A stretch of 64,000 nt of DNA, from contig NZ_RYFW01000001.1 in assembly GCF_004138335.1 (NCBI RefSeq), forward strand, positions 1,860,001 to 1,924,000, given 5' to 3'. The notes under the pieces are model-generated. The model saw nothing but the letters and a program-made list of their open reading frames with translations. It was not told the DNA's origin and ran no database searches. The translations under genes and the position numbers were made by a program. Every line of letters begins with the position of its first letter. The first letter of the stretch is position 1. The DNA comes from Peristeroidobacter agariperforans. GTDB taxonomy: Bacteria; Pseudomonadota; Gammaproteobacteria; Steroidobacterales; Steroidobacteraceae. This document shows positions 26,827 through 37,452 of the stretch, piece by piece.

Positions 26827-27450
26827 ATGAGCGACGATGGCTCAGGAACGGTAGTTGCGGTCCCCAATCTGCGCGAGTTCTTTCACGACTCGGTGCAGAA
26901 GGCGCTACGCAATCAACGCGTGGCTGTCGACGATCACACCGAACACTACGTCGTGAACGTGCTCACCGTGTTCGCACGCTCCGAAGAGCTCTACGAAAGA
27001 ACGCCCGAAGGTGTGCGGCTCAAACCGCTGGCCCACATGCTGGCGGATGCCTCGGCGGCGCAGTCCAGCCAGCAGCGTGACGAAGCGCTGCGTCGCCTGG
27101 GCGATGTTTCTCTGTTCATTGCTGGCTTCTTCGCGCAAAGCTTTGCGCGCAAACTGGTGGACGTCGATTATCACATTGCCATGGGCGGCCGCGCCTACGG
27201 CACGCTCGCCGAAAACATGCGCTACTCGATTCGTGGCCAGGCGTTCGCCACGGTGTTCCTGGAGCTCGCAAGAAAGTTTCAGCGCCTGGTCGATGTGCTC
27301 AACGATGTGGCCGAGATGGCGTATCAGCACACCGACAAGGACATCCTGCGCCTGTACGAGATCTGGCTGAAGACCGGCAGTCCGCGCGCCTTCGCAATCC
27401 TGCAGAGGCTCGGTGTCGCACCGGTGAATGCCGGGAGAAAGGAGCACTGA
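26827..27450 (+). CDS. Conserved-looking protein of unknown function
   Basis: I do not recognise this 207-residue protein. It has no signal peptide or membrane span and is mostly helical, with motifs such as LREFFHDSVQKALRNQRV, VVNVLTVFARSEELYER and MAYQHTDKDILRLYEIWLKTGS. ATG 26827 is chosen because GAGGTG lies about 8 bases upstream. The gene is followed after one base by another unknown gene, so the two likely make partner proteins. A terminator precedes the pair. Confidence 0.65.
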   Translation: MSDDGSGTVVAVPNLREFFHDSVQKALRNQRVAVDDHTEHYVVNVLTVFARSEELYERTPEGVRLKPLAHMLADASAAQSSQQRDEALRRLGDVSLFIAGFFAQSFARKLVDVDYHIAMGGRAYGTLAENMRYSIRGQAFATVFLELARKFQRLVDVLNDVAEMAYQHTDKDILRLYEIWLKTGSPRAFAILQRLGVAPVNAGRKEH

Positions 27451-27451
27451 C

Positions 27452-28105
27452 ATGCTGCTGCGTCGTATGCAGTCGCTCCTGACCCGACTGTACGACGCCC
27501 CCGTCGAACACGACGCCGAAGATTTCCTGATCAGCGACCCGCAGCGGCTGCGTGAAGTGGTCGGCGATCAACGCGGGCCGCTCAGCGACGAGCAGGTGTT
27601 CGTGGTGCAGGAAGACGGCGGCGTGCGCATCGGCTTGTTCATCGATGCACGAGTGCTCGACCGCCTGGAGCGTCAGGATCCGCTGAAGGCACTCGACGAA
27701 GGCAACCTGCACGACTTCTGCACGGCGCTCGAAGGCGTCAGTCACTTTCATTACTTGATCTGGAGTCTGGCGCGCGGCCGGCCGGTGTCACTGCTCGAGC
27801 TGGAGCTGCAGGCCGAAGTGGACAAGTATGCTACTGCGCTCGCATTGATCACCCAGCAACGCGCGGGTGCGTTCCCGAGCGCGTTGCACGCAAGGATGTT
27901 CAACGGGGTGAGCTTCCTGCCGCAGCTGGACGAGATCAGCCGGCGTCGCTACGAAGAAGCCAATCGGCACGCGGCGCGCTACTGCCGGTCATTGGATCAG
28001 CGCTATCTGCACCCGCGGCGCTCGCAACCGGAGAAGTGGCTCGCGGAGCTACGCCGATTCTTTCGTTGCGGACATCAGGAGAAGATCAGACAACTCGCGG
28101 TGTGA
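27452..28105 (+). CDS. Conserved-looking protein of unknown function, partner of preceding gene
   Basis: The 217-residue soluble protein has an acidic N-terminal part (DAEDFLISDPQRLREVVGDQ), a central helical region (LHDFCTALEGVSHFHYLIWSLARGRPVSLLELELQAEVDKY, read in parts) and an Arg-rich C-terminus (RRYEEANRHAARYCRSLDQRY). I recognise no family. ATG 27452 has AAAGGAG 8 bases upstream and leaves a 1-base gap to the previous stop. It is convergent with the gene at 28109, with 3 bases between them. Confidence 0.65.
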   Translation: MLLRRMQSLLTRLYDAPVEHDAEDFLISDPQRLREVVGDQRGPLSDEQVFVVQEDGGVRIGLFIDARVLDRLERQDPLKALDEGNLHDFCTALEGVSHFHYLIWSLARGRPVSLLELELQAEVDKYATALALITQQRAGAFPSALHARMFNGVSFLPQLDEISRRRYEEANRHAARYCRSLDQRYLHPRRSQPEKWLAELRRFFRCGHQEKIRQLAV

Positions 28106-28108
28106 GGC

Positions 28109-28552
28109 TCACTCGCCGCTGTTGTTGTCGCCGACGCGCTTCTTCATCTCGATCCATTTCGACAGCTCGCGCAGGTCGCGCTTCGGCGCGGCCGGCTTCC
28201 GCTGCAACAGTCCGCTCTCGTAGGGGTTGTAGCCCAGACGCGAGCCTTTGGCGTTGTTCTGGATCGTGTTGGTCGGCTGCTCTTCTTCCGCAAACGACAG
28301 GCCGGGGTGATCGAGGGCCTTGCGACGTGCGCGCTCGCCTTCCTCGCCGTCTTCGCTGAAGCGATCGTCATTCCACGCATAAACGGCATTGCCACGCTCG
28401 TCGAAGGCAATGCGGCCCGGCTGCTTCGGCTCGACCACTCGGGGCCGCAGACGAAAGCCTAGTTTCTTCAAATCGTCATTCAACTCCGCGTCTCCATCTC
28501 CTGCCGTAGGTTCGCGCCTTCCGGCCCCTGTTGAGAATTCCACGTCTCTCAT
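28109..28552 (-). CDS. Small acidic protein of unknown function
   Basis: A 147-residue hydrophilic protein that is probably partly disordered, with a recognisable motif LGYNPYESGLL and a C-terminal KRDLRELSKWIEMKKR helix. No catalytic motif, signal or membrane segment is seen. AAAAGG lies directly against ATG 28552, which is too close; GTG 28543 would have better spacing, so the start is uncertain. An inverted repeat (ACTGTC at 28642, GACAGT at 28657) lies upstream. Confidence 0.55.
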   Translation of the reverse strand: MRDVEFSTGAGRREPTAGDGDAELNDDLKKLGFRLRPRVVEPKQPGRIAFDERGNAVYAWNDDRFSEDGEEGERARRKALDHPGLSFAEEEQPTNTIQNNAKGSRLGYNPYESGLLQRKPAAPKRDLRELSKWIEMKKRVGDNNSGE

Positions 28553-28641
28553 CCTTTTGGACGGGTGTCGCTATTGAAGTGCTTCGCAGCACGACGGGCA
28601 AGTTGCAAAAGTGTGATGTGAGTGGCGGATGTGCAGGCTCG

Positions 28642-28662
28642 ACTGTCATGTACATCGACAGT
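28642..28662. repeat. Inverted repeat upstream of the 28552 gene
   Basis: ACTGTC and GACAGT flank a 9-base centre that itself contains the palindrome ATGTACAT. It could be an operator or only a hairpin; no regulator gene is adjacent. Confidence 0.3.
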
Positions 28663-28698
28663 GCTGCAAATGCGCTAAAAATACCGACACTCGCGAGC

Positions 28699-29244
28699 CT
28701 ATAAAGCCAGCTGCCGGGCCGGCGGTTGCACATAAGGAGCGGCTCGGAGCAGTGCCGCCAGGGTCTTGCCGTCACGCAGCTCGCCGGACTGCGCCATCTG
28801 CAAGACCTGATCGAACGGCAGCCAATGCGCTTCGAGCACTTCGCTCGCTTCCAGCCGGTTGGAGACCTCGGTCAGGCCGGTGGCGAGAAACAAGTGCACC
28901 ACCTCCGTCAGGAAACCGGGAGAGGGCAGGAAGTCGCCGAGGCTGCGCCACTCGCGGGCGCGACGGCCGGCCTCTTCTTCCAGCTCACGCTTCGCCGTCT
29001 GCAGCGGCGGTTCCTTGTTGTCGATCTTGCCGGCCGGGAATTCCCAGATGTAGCCATTGGCCGCGTGACGGTACTGCCGCACCAGGCAAACGCAACCGGC
29101 GTCGTCGAGCGCCATGATCGCGGCGCCGCCGGGGTGATGAACCATGTCCAGCGTTGCGACGTGATCATTTGGCAGCCGCACTTCCTCGACGTTCACCGTG
29201 ATGGCGCGGCCGGTGAAGATGTGGGTGATCTTTTCGATGCTCAT
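28699..29244 (-). CDS. Nudix hydrolase, ADP-ribose pyrophosphatase-like
   Basis: The Nudix box is complete: GKIDNKEPPLQTAKRELEEEAG, matching G-x5-E-x7-RE-U-x-EE-x-G-U. The protein also has an upstream strand pair (CVCLVRQYRHAANGYIWEFPAGK) characteristic of ADP-ribose/ADP-sugar pyrophosphatases (NudF-like) and SPGFLTE downstream. The 181-residue form from ATG 29244 is chosen because the longer open frame upstream lacks Nudix-like sequence. It is the third gene of an operon (5-base gap from the M14 gene). The substrate is inferred from family. Confidence 0.88.
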   Translation of the reverse strand: MSIEKITHIFTGRAITVNVEEVRLPNDHVATLDMVHHPGGAAIMALDDAGCVCLVRQYRHAANGYIWEFPAGKIDNKEPPLQTAKRELEEEAGRRAREWRSLGDFLPSPGFLTEVVHLFLATGLTEVSNRLEASEVLEAHWLPFDQVLQMAQSGELRDGKTLAALLRAAPYVQPPARQLAL

Positions 29245-29249
29245 GTGAC

Positions 29250-30413
29250 TCAACCTGGAGGAGGATCGGCTTCCTCGGTGGGCGGCGCCGACTCGTCGTC
29301 CTCGGCGGCATCTTCGGCGCTTTGTTTGGACATCTTCGAGGGCGTGGTGGCGGTGCCGATGCGATAGGCCGCGAAGCCCGGCAGCACGACCTGATTCAAC
29401 GCCATGCCGAGCACGCGACCGCTGGTGGGCGCGTAGATGCGATGCTGTTGATTCGAGATCGGATCGGTGACGACACCGAGCAACTCGCCTTCGCTGACCC
29501 GCTCGCCGAGCGCCACGTCGGAGAACAGGATGCCGCCGTGATCGACGCGCACCCATTTGGAGGCGTAGTACACCGGCTCGGGATCGCCCCAGTAGCGGCG
29601 CTGCTTGGTCATGCCGAGCGAGTACAGCAATGTTTCCACCGCTTTGGCGCCGTGCTCGACCTGCTCGGATTGCACGCGCATGGGTTCGCCCATTTCAAAC
29701 GTCACCGAAGGAATGCCTGCCTCGGTCGCCGCCCGTCGCAACGAGCCTCGTTCGCCGACACTGTGCAGAACGACGGTCGCGCCGAAAGCTTTGGTCATGC
29801 GGGACACCTGCGGCAAACGCAGGTCGGCGCGTACTTGCGGCAGGTTGGTGCGATTCAGCGAGCCCGTGTGCAGATCGATCAGCGCCGAGCAGTTCTTCAC
29901 GACCTCGGTGAAGAACGAGTGCGCCATGCGCGTGGCGGCGCTGCCCTTCGGATTGCCCGGGAAGTAACGATTCAGATCGCGGCGGTCCGGCAGGTAGCGA
30001 GCGCCGCGATAAAAGCCCTGGATGTTGACGATGGGCACGCCGATGACCGCGCCATTCAATTCTTCCACGTCGATGTCGTCGAGCACGCGGCGCGCGACTT
30101 CGATGCCGTTCAACTCATCGCCGTGCACGGCGGCTGTCAGGCACAACACCGGTCCTGGCCCTTTGCCATTGAGCACGAACACTGGCACGGGCGACACGAA
30201 CCCTTCCATCGCCTGGCCGCTGGTCCAGATGAGTTTCTTGCGCGTGCCCGGCGGCACCTCGCTGCCGAGCAGGCGCAGGCGTCCCTTGGGTTTCAGCGTT
30301 TCTGAGCCCTCCATGGTCGCGGGCGCCGGGGTCGGCGCCGCTGGCTCTTCGGCGGTGTGTGCGAGCGTGCTGAGCAGGCAGCCAAGCAGCAGTGCGGTCA
30401 GGGCGCGCTTCAT
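29250..30413 (-). CDS. Exported succinylglutamate desuccinylase/aspartoacylase-family (M14) protein
   Basis: This is a zinc carboxypeptidase fold of the AstE/AspA branch. The metal ligands are in VHGDELNGIE (His, Glu) and LIDLHTGSLNR (His), and the C-terminal barrel (GILFSDVALGERVSEGELLG) is the biotinyl-like domain typical of this branch. An N-terminal signal (MKRALTALLLGCLLSTLAHT) contains LLGC, so it may be a lipoprotein or a cleaved periplasmic protein. It starts by a 4-base overlap with the methyltransferase stop. Members deacylate small amino-acid conjugates or peptidoglycan fragments; the substrate is unknown. Confidence 0.85.
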   Translation of the reverse strand: MKRALTALLLGCLLSTLAHTAEEPAAPTPAPATMEGSETLKPKGRLRLLGSEVPPGTRKKLIWTSGQAMEGFVSPVPVFVLNGKGPGPVLCLTAAVHGDELNGIEVARRVLDDIDVEELNGAVIGVPIVNIQGFYRGARYLPDRRDLNRYFPGNPKGSAATRMAHSFFTEVVKNCSALIDLHTGSLNRTNLPQVRADLRLPQVSRMTKAFGATVVLHSVGERGSLRRAATEAGIPSVTFEMGEPMRVQSEQVEHGAKAVETLLYSLGMTKQRRYWGDPEPVYYASKWVRVDHGGILFSDVALGERVSEGELLGVVTDPISNQQHRIYAPTSGRVLGMALNQVVLPGFAAYRIGTATTPSKMSKQSAEDAAEDDESAPPTEEADPPPG

Positions 30414-31246
30414 GGCGCCTTCTTCACGAACTTCAGCGTGAAGCGGTCGCTCTCGCCGATTTGTTTGTAACGCTGATCGTCGCCATCGGCGAAGCCGGGA
30501 GGCAGCGTCCACACGCCTTTCTCGTAGTTCTTGGTGTCTTTGGGATTGGCGTTGATCTCCGACCGACCGACCAGCTGAAAACCGGCGGCTTCGATCATGC
30601 GGATCGCGACAGCCTCGTTCACATAACCGGACGCGGCCTTCGGATCCTGCGGCAGCTGCGGGTTGCCCCGATGCGCGACCACGCCGAGCACGCCGCCTGG
30701 CTTGAGCGCGGCGTGCATGGCGGCAAGGGCGTCGCGTTCCCAGCCAAACATCATCCAGTTGTGCAGATTGCGGAACGTCAGCACCAGGTCGGCCGAGCCG
30801 GCCGGGGCGATCTCGTTCTTGGCCGGCGGCGCGGCCAGCGTCGTCATGATCACTTTGCCGTATAGATCCGGCCGCATCCGCAGCTTCCCTTTGTAGGTAT
30901 CCACTGTGCTCTTGGCGTATTCGCCGGCGGCGGGGTCGAGCAGCGCGCTATACAGCTGGCCGCGGTCCTTCAGCAGCGGTGCGAGAATTTCGGTGTACCA
31001 GCCGGCGCCCGGCCACACTTCGACCACCGTCATGTCCTGGCGGAAGCCGAAGAATTCCAATGTCTCTTTGGGATGGCGGTATATATCCCGGGCGCGATGC
31101 TCGGGTGCGCGGTGCTCACCGCGAAGCACGGTATCGAGCGCGGCGCTGGTGGCTGGATCGGTGGCAGGCGTCGTCGCGCAACCAGTCAGAATTATCGCGC
31201 TCAGTACGAACCAATAGAACGACCGGGCGACGCAGGGCAATCTCAT
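30410..31246 (-). CDS. Lipoprotein with class I methyltransferase-like domain
   Basis: ATG 31246 (with GGAGAAGGA upstream) gives a lipoprotein signal ending in LTGC (Cys23). The remaining 255 residues resemble the COG4798-type predicted SAM methyltransferases: VVEVWPGAGWYTEILAPLL replaces the usual SAM glycine loop, LVLTFRNLHNW is motif III-like, and LKPGGVLGVVAHR is motif IV-like. Similar proteins with signal peptides are known in this group. A SAM-using enzyme outside the cytoplasm would be odd, so it may have another ligand. It is the first gene of a three-gene operon with the M14 and Nudix genes. Confidence 0.75.
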   Translation of the reverse strand: MRLPCVARSFYWFVLSAIILTGCATTPATDPATSAALDTVLRGEHRAPEHRARDIYRHPKETLEFFGFRQDMTVVEVWPGAGWYTEILAPLLKDRGQLYSALLDPAAGEYAKSTVDTYKGKLRMRPDLYGKVIMTTLAAPPAKNEIAPAGSADLVLTFRNLHNWMMFGWERDALAAMHAALKPGGVLGVVAHRGNPQLPQDPKAASGYVNEAVAIRMIEAAGFQLVGRSEINANPKDTKNYEKGVWTLPPGFADGDDQRYKQIGESDRFTLKFVKKAP

Positions 31247-31398
31247 TCCTTCTCCTCGCGACCTCACGAGCCGCGAAGATAGTGGATGCGACAGTGGCAA
31301 ATCAAAACCATGCCCAGGCCACGCCCTGCGGAGCGTAGCCTGGGCTTACGGACCGGTTCAGTTACGGCAGCCTGGTTGCAGCAGGCTGTCGGAGCTGG

Positions 31399-31674
31399 TT
31401 ACCAGCGGCCGTTTTGCCGCGGCGGACGGGCTTCGCGCTCGCGGGCTTCGTTTACGCGCAGCGGCCGACCGCCCATATCGAAACCATTCATGTGCTGAAT
31501 GGCCGTTTGGGCATCGCTGGAGGGCATTTCCACGAAACCGAAGCCGCGGGGGCGTCCGGTTTCGCGATCGTTCACCAGTTTGACCGATTGCACCGTGCCG
31601 TGTTTTTCGAACAGGGAGCGGACGTCCGTTTCAGTGGCGCTGAACGGTAGATTGCCAACGTAGATCGTCGTCAT
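31399..31674 (-). CDS. RRM RNA-binding protein (second paralogue)
   Basis: A 91-residue RRM protein with RNP2 IYVGNLPF and RNP1 RGFGFVEM, nearly identical in layout to the 24128 gene but with only a short basic tail (RPPRQNGRW) instead of a Gly run. It is transcribed from the minus strand with its own 336-base upstream gap. Two such genes in one region suggest duplication with divergence of the tail and the leader. Confidence 0.92.
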   Translation of the reverse strand: MTTIYVGNLPFSATETDVRSLFEKHGTVQSVKLVNDRETGRPRGFGFVEMPSSDAQTAIQHMNGFDMGGRPLRVNEAREREARPPRQNGRW

Positions 31675-32010
31675 CGAAGGTCACTCTTTGAGGCCAGACA
31701 AAAGTTGCAGCCAAACGATCGCCTCCGCAGAGCTCATGGGCTCCCGGATGAGAGAACGATCGCCGTGTCTTGGTCGCTGACAATCAACCATGGGAATGGC
31801 GTGGCGTGGAGACGAGCTATGAAGCGCGTATGTCCGAAGGTCGCTCTTGTAGGTTGAAATGCGTATTCAGCTGACCGCGGTCGATACTACGTCAGCCTTT
31901 TGGCGACTGCAATGATCCTACTTGACAACGGGATTTTTGGAATTTTTTGCAGCTGCGAACGCAGGGTCGCTCAGGTAGGAAGGCCGGGCTCCGCCCGGCC
32001 TGGAACGACG
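31675..32010. promoter_or_regulatory. 336-base non-coding gap upstream of the second RRM gene
   Basis: I see no gene. AACGATCGCC occurs twice, at 31714-31723 and 31755-31764, flanking a CTCAT/ATGAG hairpin. A 9-base perfect hairpin (31981-31989 with 31993-32001, loop TCC) lies just after the speA stop and may end that transcript, though it lacks a T-run. Confidence 0.4.
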
Positions 32011-33975
<1,965 letters not shown>

Positions 33976-34056
33976 GTGCGCTGGCCTTTGAAGGTTGGGC
34001 CGTGTAGGAAAGGCGCGAACGATACTGCAAAGAGATTGCGAAATTAAGCGTGCGTT

Positions 34057-34902
34057 TTAATCCGTAGTTGCAACGCCTCGCTGCGGATTTCTGATCCACT
34101 CGCTCCACGAGCCCGCGTACAAGCGCGCACCAGGTTTTCCGGCGACTTCCATCGCGAGCAGCAGATGACACGCGGTAACGCCGGAGCCGCACATTACGAT
34201 GGTGTGATCGTCCGCAACGCCCGCCTGCGACTGCTCGTAGCGACGTCGTAATTCCTCCGGCGCGCCGAAGCGGCCATCGCTCGACAGATTGGTCGAGAAC
34301 GGATGATTGCGAGCGCCTGGCACGTGGCCGGCGACTTTGTCGAGCGGCTCGACTTTGCCCAGGAAGCGTTCGGGCGCCCGCGCATCCAGCAGTCTCCAGT
34401 CCGGCTGTTGCACGCGGGCCTGCACCTGGTCGGCATCGAGCCACAACTCGCGATCCGGACGCGCCTGAAATTGGGTCGGCCGGCGTGCAGGAATTTCAGT
34501 GCCAAGTGGCAGACTCGCGGCGGTCCACGCCTTCAAACCGCCATCGAGAACGGCCACTGCGCGATGCCCCACCCAGCGCAGCAGCCACCACAAGCGGGAT
34601 GCATACATGCCGTTGTCGGCGTCGTACGCGATCACTTGTGTGTCGGCGCCCACACCCCAGCGACTCATCGTCTGCGCAAAATGTTCAGCATCCGGCAGCG
34701 GATGCCGGCCGGTCGACGGCGTGATCGGGCTCGACAGGTCGCGATCCAGATGCGCGTAAATGGCGCCAGGAATGTGCCCGGCGTGATATGCAGCTTCTCC
34801 CGCCGCCGGTTGCGCCAGGTCGAAGCGGCAGTCGACGATCAACCACCGTGGATCGGTCAGGTGTTGCGCCAGAGTTCCGACGCTGACGAGTGTGGTGTGC
34901 AT
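34057..34902 (-). CDS. sseA: 3-mercaptopyruvate sulfurtransferase (SseA-like, tandem rhodanese)
   Basis: Two rhodanese domains are visible. The active-site loop is CGSGVTACH, the form typical of mercaptopyruvate sulfurtransferases; thiosulfate enzymes usually have CRxGxR. The inactive N-terminal domain contains LIVDCRFDL and HIPGAIYAHLDRDLSS. It is 281 residues long. The enzyme moves sulfur from 3-mercaptopyruvate to cyanide or thiols. It is divergent from the GST at 34973 across 70 bases, with speA downstream. Confidence 0.92.
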   Translation of the reverse strand: MHTTLVSVGTLAQHLTDPRWLIVDCRFDLAQPAAGEAAYHAGHIPGAIYAHLDRDLSSPITPSTGRHPLPDAEHFAQTMSRWGVGADTQVIAYDADNGMYASRLWWLLRWVGHRAVAVLDGGLKAWTAASLPLGTEIPARRPTQFQARPDRELWLDADQVQARVQQPDWRLLDARAPERFLGKVEPLDKVAGHVPGARNHPFSTNLSSDGRFGAPEELRRRYEQSQAGVADDHTIVMCGSGVTACHLLLAMEVAGKPGARLYAGSWSEWIRNPQRGVATTD

Positions 34903-34972
34903 GTCGCTAGTCTACTAGCCAGCGAGGCCCGCTTCGTTACAATCCGCCCCTTGGCTTCGTGGGGACGACTTC

Positions 34973-35641
34973 ATGGCACTGGAACTGTGGTGGGGTAGCG
35001 GCAGCCCTTATTCCTGGCGCGCGCTGCTCGCGCTCGAGCACAAGCGGTTGCCGTACGTGTCGCATCTGGTGCAGTTCTCCAAGCAGGAGCACCGCTCGCC
35101 GCAGATGTTGCAGATGAACCCGCGCGGGCGCGTGCCGGTGCTCAAGGACGGCGACTATGTGGTGTTCGAGTCGCTCGCCATCCTGCGTTACCTGGACCGC
35201 AAGTATCCCGAGATACCTATCTTCGGCCACAACGCCGAGGAAGAGGGCACGATCACGCGCGTGATCTGCGAGTACCAGTCGTACGCGGAAGATCACCTCG
35301 CCAAGCTCATCTACGCGATTCTGTTCCAGGGCGTCGAAGGGCACATGGAGGAGATCGAGCGAGCGCTCAATTTCGTGATCGCCGAGGCGCGCACCATCGA
35401 AAATCGGCTGGCGACGTCCGCGTGGCTGGTCGGAGAGGCGTTTTCGGCCGCCGACATCGTCATTTTTCCGGGCATCCAGCAGCTGATGCGCGTGCTGGAG
35501 CGGCGCGAGGCGGAAGATCTGCGCGCGCGTCTGCTGCCGATCGAGACGACTTTTCCGGCCATCGGCGCGTGGATCAAGCGCGTCGAAGCGCTGCCCGGCT
35601 ACGAGAAAACCTATCCGCCGCACTGGAAAGAAAAAGAATAA
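34973..35641 (+). CDS. Glutathione S-transferase family protein
   Basis: A 222-residue GST: N-terminal ELWWGSGSPYSWRALLALEHK (Ser-containing catalytic helix), RVPVLKDGDYVVFESLAILRYLD (cis-Pro and glutathione-binding Glu-Ser) and a helical C-terminal domain. It starts at ATG 34973. The sequence differs from the 21064 GST, so they are separate subfamilies. No neighbour suggests a substrate. Confidence 0.88.
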   Translation: MALELWWGSGSPYSWRALLALEHKRLPYVSHLVQFSKQEHRSPQMLQMNPRGRVPVLKDGDYVVFESLAILRYLDRKYPEIPIFGHNAEEEGTITRVICEYQSYAEDHLAKLIYAILFQGVEGHMEEIERALNFVIAEARTIENRLATSAWLVGEAFSAADIVIFPGIQQLMRVLERREAEDLRARLLPIETTFPAIGAWIKRVEALPGYEKTYPPHWKEKE

Positions 35642-35864
35642 GGCTGCCCGCGGTGCGCATTGACGAGCGCGCCGCTGCAAAAAAAATCTTTGTCGCCTCT
35701 TGAAAGTGCGCTCACGCGGCGCACTTATCGGCGTCGATTTTCATTACGGTCGACGCGGCGGCAAAAGTCAGTAAACTGCGCGCCGTCGCCGAAGCGAGCT
35801 GTTTCGCAATCGAGGTTCGACGTTCCCAAATTTTTTGGTTGTTCGTTGCGTGAGTGAGTGTGCT

Positions 35865-37283
35865 ATGTCCCAATATCCCGTGCATTTCAACTTCCCCGGC
35901 CGTCTCGTGATGGTGGGTTTCGGCAGCATCGGACAGGGAGTTTTGCCACTCATCTTGCGTCACATCGCGCTCCCACCGGAGCGCATCACGATCGTGACCG
36001 CGGAAGATCTGGGCCAGCAGGAAGCCGCCGAATACGGCGTGAAGTTCATCATCAACCCGCTGACGCAGGAAAACTATCGCCAGGTGCTCGAGCCGCTGGT
36101 CGGCAAGGGCGATTTCCTGCTCAACCTGTCGGTCGATGTTTCCAGCATCGCGCTGGTCAAGCTGGCGCACGAGAAAGGCGCGCTGTATCTGGACACGTGC
36201 ATCGAACCGTGGCCCGGCGGCTACACCGATCCGAACGTGCCGCCGTCGCTGCGCTCCAACTACGCGCTGCGCGAGCAGATGCTGGCGGTGCGCGACGCGC
36301 AGAAGGGCGGGCCGACGGCCGTGATTACTCACGGTGCAAACCCCGGCCTCGTGTCGCACTTCGTGAAGCAGGCGCTGCTGAACATCGCGGCCGACACGTC
36401 CGTTGACGCGGGCAACCCGAAGACGCGCGAAGAGTGGGCGGCGCTCGCGGCCAAGCTCGCCGTGAAAGTCATTCACATCGCCGAGCGCGATACGCAGGTC
36501 GCCAACACGCCGAAGAAGGTCAACGAGTTCGTGAACACGTGGTCGGTGGACGGCTTCGTGAGCGAAGGCTGTCAGCCGGCGGAGCTGGGGTGGGGCACGC
36601 ACGAGAAGGAGCTGCCGCCGCAGGGTCGTCGTCACGAGTTTGGCCGCCAGAGCGCGATCTATCTGATGCAGCCAGGCGCCGGCACGAACGTGCGCACGTG
36701 GACGCCGAAAGCCGGACATTTCCACGGCTTCCTGATCACGCACGGCGAGTCGATCTCGATCTCCGACTATCTGAGCCATCGCGAAGGTGACAAGGTCGTG
36801 TACCGCCCGACGGTGCACTATGCCTATCACCCGTGCGACGACGCAGTGATGTCGGTGCACGAGTTCGCCGGCCGCAACTGGCGGCTGCAGGATCACAAGC
36901 GCATCCTGAATCAGGAAATCCTTTCCGGCGGCATCGACGAGCTCGGCGTGCTGCTGGCGGGTCACAAGAAGAATGCGTACTGGTATGGCTCGCAGCTGTC
37001 GATCGACGAAGCGCGCAAGCTCGTTCCGCACAACACGGCGACCAGCTTGCAGGTTTGCGTGGCGGTGCTGTCGGGCATGATCTGGGCGATGGAAAATCCG
37101 AATCGCGGCGTGGTCGAGCCGGACGAGATGGACTTCCGCCGCAACCTCGAGATCTGCATGCCGTACCTCGGCCCGGTGGTCGGTGCATACAGCGACTGGA
37201 CGCCGCTGTTCGATCGCAACCGCTTGTTCGAGGAGAACCTCGACAAGAGCGATCCGTGGCAATTCAAAAACGTGATCGTTTGA
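35865..37283 (+). CDS. hss: Homospermidine synthase
   Basis: The Rossmann fold begins with VMVGFGSIGQGVLP (NAD site), followed by ITIVTAEDLGQQEAAEYGV, ITHGANPGLVSH and a C-terminal region with NRGVVEPDEMDF, matching bacterial homospermidine synthases (472 residues). These make homospermidine from putrescine (or putrescine plus spermidine) using NAD. ATG 35865 gives the usual short N-terminus; the longer open frame upstream is not family-like. It complements SpeA nearby. The 223-base region before it contains AT-rich runs but no clear promoter. Confidence 0.92.
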   Translation: MSQYPVHFNFPGRLVMVGFGSIGQGVLPLILRHIALPPERITIVTAEDLGQQEAAEYGVKFIINPLTQENYRQVLEPLVGKGDFLLNLSVDVSSIALVKLAHEKGALYLDTCIEPWPGGYTDPNVPPSLRSNYALREQMLAVRDAQKGGPTAVITHGANPGLVSHFVKQALLNIAADTSVDAGNPKTREEWAALAAKLAVKVIHIAERDTQVANTPKKVNEFVNTWSVDGFVSEGCQPAELGWGTHEKELPPQGRRHEFGRQSAIYLMQPGAGTNVRTWTPKAGHFHGFLITHGESISISDYLSHREGDKVVYRPTVHYAYHPCDDAVMSVHEFAGRNWRLQDHKRILNQEILSGGIDELGVLLAGHKKNAYWYGSQLSIDEARKLVPHNTATSLQVCVAVLSGMIWAMENPNRGVVEPDEMDFRRNLEICMPYLGPVVGAYSDWTPLFDRNRLFEENLDKSDPWQFKNVIV

Positions 37284-37349
37284 GCTGATTCACATTGCGA
37301 GAGCATATAAAAACTCGGGGTCGGGCATCCTGCCACGACCCTCGCGGCG

Positions 37350-37417
37350 AGGCGGCAAAAGGCGTGACTTTTGCCGCTCGCCCGCCGCCCTAGGCGGCGG
37401 GGTACATCCATGTACCC
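37350..37417. repeat. Three tandem perfect hairpins (REP-like element)
   Basis: Three perfect inverted repeats follow one another in the gap after hss: 37352-37361/37368-37377 (10-base stem, loop GCGTGA), 37382-37389/37393-37400 (8-base GC stem, loop CTA) and 37400-37407/37110-like partner at 37410-37417 (8-base stem, loop CC). They resemble the intergenic palindromic units common in gamma- and betaproteobacteria. A terminator or RNA-stability role is possible. Confidence 0.6.
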
Positions 37418-37452
37418 GAGGTGGCACTTGGTAAGGAACGGCTAGCCACTTC

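Noticed and set aside
31922-31950. Consensus TTGACA on the plus strand
   Set aside because: No -10 at the right distance and no plus-strand gene follows.
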